Positions 5,875-7,332 of a stretch of 7,332 bases of DNA are shown here, in pieces. How positions within the stretch are numbered: the stretch's first letter is position 1; each line of letters opens with the position of its first letter. The DNA is from Hyphomicrobiales bacterium (GTDB lineage Bacteria; Pseudomonadota; Alphaproteobacteria; Rhizobiales; Xanthobacteraceae): assembly GCA_016210825.1 (NCBI GenBank), contig JACQTM010000366.1:1-7332 (forward strand), given 5' to 3'. The notes beneath the pieces were generated by a model. The model was not told the origin of the DNA, did not search any database, and saw only the letters and a program-made list of their open reading frames with translations. The translations under genes and the position numbers were made by a program.

Positions 5875-7101
5875 TCAGCTCTCGCGCGCGCGAAGAGCGC
5901 GCTCATCATCGAGCATATAGTCGCGCATAACGGGCACGTCGTCACGCCGTTCCGCGAGCAACAGCTGAAACACCATGTTGGAGCCATGGAGAAAGCCTAG
6001 CTCCACCGCACTCAGGTAGAATTCCCACATCCGGGCAAAACGTTCGCCCATCATCGTGACGACGTCGGCGCGGCGCGCGAGGAAGCGCGTTCGCCAATTG
6101 TGGATCGTCCAGTAATAGTGGAGACGCATGACTTCACAATCGGCGACCCAGAGCCCGGTGCGCTCGGTCGAGGCAAACACCTCCGAGAGCGCCGGCACAT
6201 ATCCGCCGGGGAAAATATATTTTCGAATGAAAGGCGCGGTGCTGCCGGGCGGCGACATCCGGCCGATGGCATGGATCATGGCGAAGCCGCCGGGAGCGAG
6301 AAGCCGCTTGATGGTCCGGAAATAATCATCGAAATACGCAATCCCGACATGCTCCATCATACCGATGGAAACGATGCGGTCGAAATGTCCATCAAGTTCG
6401 CGGTAGTCCTGTTCGATGAAATCGATCGCATCGGTAATGCCGACGGCTTGCGCCCGCGCGCGTGAGGCGGCGATCTGCTCCGGCGAGACATTGACCGCGG
6501 TGACGTGGACGCCGCAGGTTTGCGCGAGATAGATCGAAAGCGCGCCCCATCCCGAGCCGATCTCGACGACCTTCATCCCCGGCGTGAGACGAAGCTTCGC
6601 CGCCACATGGCGCAGCTTGTTGCGCTGCGCGTGCTCCAGCGATTCTTCGGGATTTGTGAAATAGGCGCAGGAATAATTCATCATTTCGTCGAGCCAGAGC
6701 TTATAGAAAGCAGCCGGATGATCGTAATGCTGGCGTACATTGCGCGCCGCGCGGCCGAGTGGATTGGCTTGATGCACGCCGCGCAGCGCCCGCCAGATCC
6801 GGCGCAGGATTTGCTGCAACGGATGCGCGGCCAAGCCACGGCGATTGACCGAAAACAGCAGGAGAAGGTCGTAGACCGTCGCACCATCCTCGAATGTGAG
6901 GCGGCCGTCCATATACGCTTCCGCCGTGACAAGCTCGGGATTAAAGAAAAGCTCGCGCGCGACCTTGGCGTCGTGCAGGCGGATCGTCACCGATGGGCCG
7001 TCAATGACGCCGCCAAAAACATACACTTTGCCATCGTGCGCCACGACAGTCAGGCGGCCCTTCTCGACAAAGCGCCGTAAAAGCCGTTGCAGGACAAACA
7101 T
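5875..7101 (-). CDS. cfa: Cyclopropane-fatty-acyl-phospholipid synthase
   Basis: A 408-residue SAM-dependent enzyme that adds a methylene bridge to the cis double bond of unsaturated acyl chains in membrane phospholipids, acting from the cytosolic face and usually linked to stationary phase, acid or stress tolerance. Residues 1-120 form the N-terminal lipid-binding domain; the methyltransferase fold follows. Visible motifs are NYSCAYF (142-148), the SAM-binding VVEIGSGWGALS (178-189), MMEHVG (248-253), MIHAIG (275-280), and LHYYWTIHNW (327-336). Aligned by eye to E. coli Cfa, the key residues are all present: Cys145 (C139), Glu250 and His277 (the bicarbonate site, E239 and H266) and Tyr329 (Y317). 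Length fits the alphaproteobacterial family. A TTG codon directly precedes the ATG at 7101; I chose the ATG because GGAG lies six bases upstream of it but only three from the TTG. The gene is monocistronic in view. No clear terminator follows its stop, and transcription could run into the chimeric remnant in antisense. Confidence 0.92.
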   Translation of the reverse strand: MFVLQRLLRRFVEKGRLTVVAHDGKVYVFGGVIDGPSVTIRLHDAKVARELFFNPELVTAEAYMDGRLTFEDGATVYDLLLLFSVNRRGLAAHPLQQILRRIWRALRGVHQANPLGRAARNVRQHYDHPAAFYKLWLDEMMNYSCAYFTNPEESLEHAQRNKLRHVAAKLRLTPGMKVVEIGSGWGALSIYLAQTCGVHVTAVNVSPEQIAASRARAQAVGITDAIDFIEQDYRELDGHFDRIVSIGMMEHVGIAYFDDYFRTIKRLLAPGGFAMIHAIGRMSPPGSTAPFIRKYIFPGGYVPALSEVFASTERTGLWVADCEVMRLHYYWTIHNWRTRFLARRADVVTMMGERFARMWEFYLSAVELGFLHGSNMVFQLLLAERRDDVPVMRDYMLDDERALRARES

Positions 7102-7303
7102 CAAAGGCTCCGCGGAATTATCAGGACGGTCACCCTAGCACCTGCGTAATGCATGACAATTTTGGGCTGCGCCATGTTGTCTGACGGTTGATCAGGAGAA
7201 AGGGACCGAAGTCGATTGAAATGACTTTTTAAGGTCACAAGCGAACATTGCTAGTCTCGACCAGGGTGACTGAATCTCCACCATCGCGCACATCAATGGC
7301 TTA

Positions 7304-7332
7304 CATGCTAATATTCCCCCGCCATGATGAAA
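7304..7332 (+). repeat. Third copy of the ParB-like module start, cut by window edge
   Basis: The last 29 bases align without gaps to 2751-2779 with 24 identities, including 16 identical bases CCCCGCCATGATGAAA (7317-7332 and 2764-2779). In the copy at 2764 this sequence begins the ParB-like N-terminus (MMKR…). Here it would be the first three codons of a plus-strand frame that continues beyond the window. As in the other copies, no Shine-Dalgarno sequence precedes the ATGs. Whether this copy is an intact ParB-like gene or another remnant cannot be told from the window. Confidence 0.5.

Noticed and set aside
1..7332. CRISPR array, tRNA, rRNA, insertion sequence or toxin-antitoxin pair
   Set aside because: I found no regularly spaced direct repeats, tRNA-like folds, transposase motifs or paired small genes in any frame.

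Overview
The window looks like a chromosomal stretch from an alphaproteobacterium, most likely of the order Hyphomicrobiales (the Bradyrhizobium / Rhodoplanes / Xanthobacteraceae side). The grounds are high GC with GC-rich third positions, an MHYT-PAS chemoreceptor typical of that group, UvrD fragments of alphaproteobacterial type, and two kinds of dispersed intergenic repeat that I associate with these genomes. The taxon is an inference; there is no rRNA or other firm marker.

Layout, left to right. Positions 1-96 hold the 5' end of an unidentified minus-strand gene. A palindromic dispersed repeat (104-148) follows, then an orphan C-terminal piece of a UvrD/PcrA helicase (164-373, plus strand). 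Next is a complete minus-strand chemoreceptor of MHYT-PAS-MCP architecture (422-2392). The gap behind it (2393-3027) is gene debris: a possible promoter for the receptor, a probable C-terminal scrap of an amino-acid permease, a dispersed repeat, and a chimeric remnant joining a ParB-like N-terminus to the last codons of UvrD. A minus-strand FMN oxidoreductase of the nitronate monooxygenase / 2-nitropropane dioxygenase family (3028-4002) comes next. It is divergent from a plus-strand gene for a secreted, low-complexity protein of unknown function (4267-5487), which ends at a strong intrinsic terminator. A second ParB-like/UvrD chimera, frameshifted, lies at 5560-5759. A complete minus-strand cyclopropane fatty acid synthase follows (5875-7101). 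At the right edge the sequence that starts the ParB-like module appears a third time (7304-7332).

The intact genes do not form an operon: each is a single transcription unit, and their roles (taxis, flavin oxidation, an envelope or secreted protein, membrane lipid modification) are not obviously linked. I do not see a complete new multi-gene system. The most unusual signal is in the gaps between genes: three UvrD pieces and three ParB-like starts, all on the plus strand. Two ParB-like starts are fused to different parts of UvrD at nearly the same ParB codon, one of them across a shared GEKRV-coding microhomology. This looks like repeated duplication and deletion of one ancestral locus, or a small dispersed module. 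The second point of interest is the oxidoreductase, which has Tyr where class I nitronate monooxygenases carry the catalytic His.
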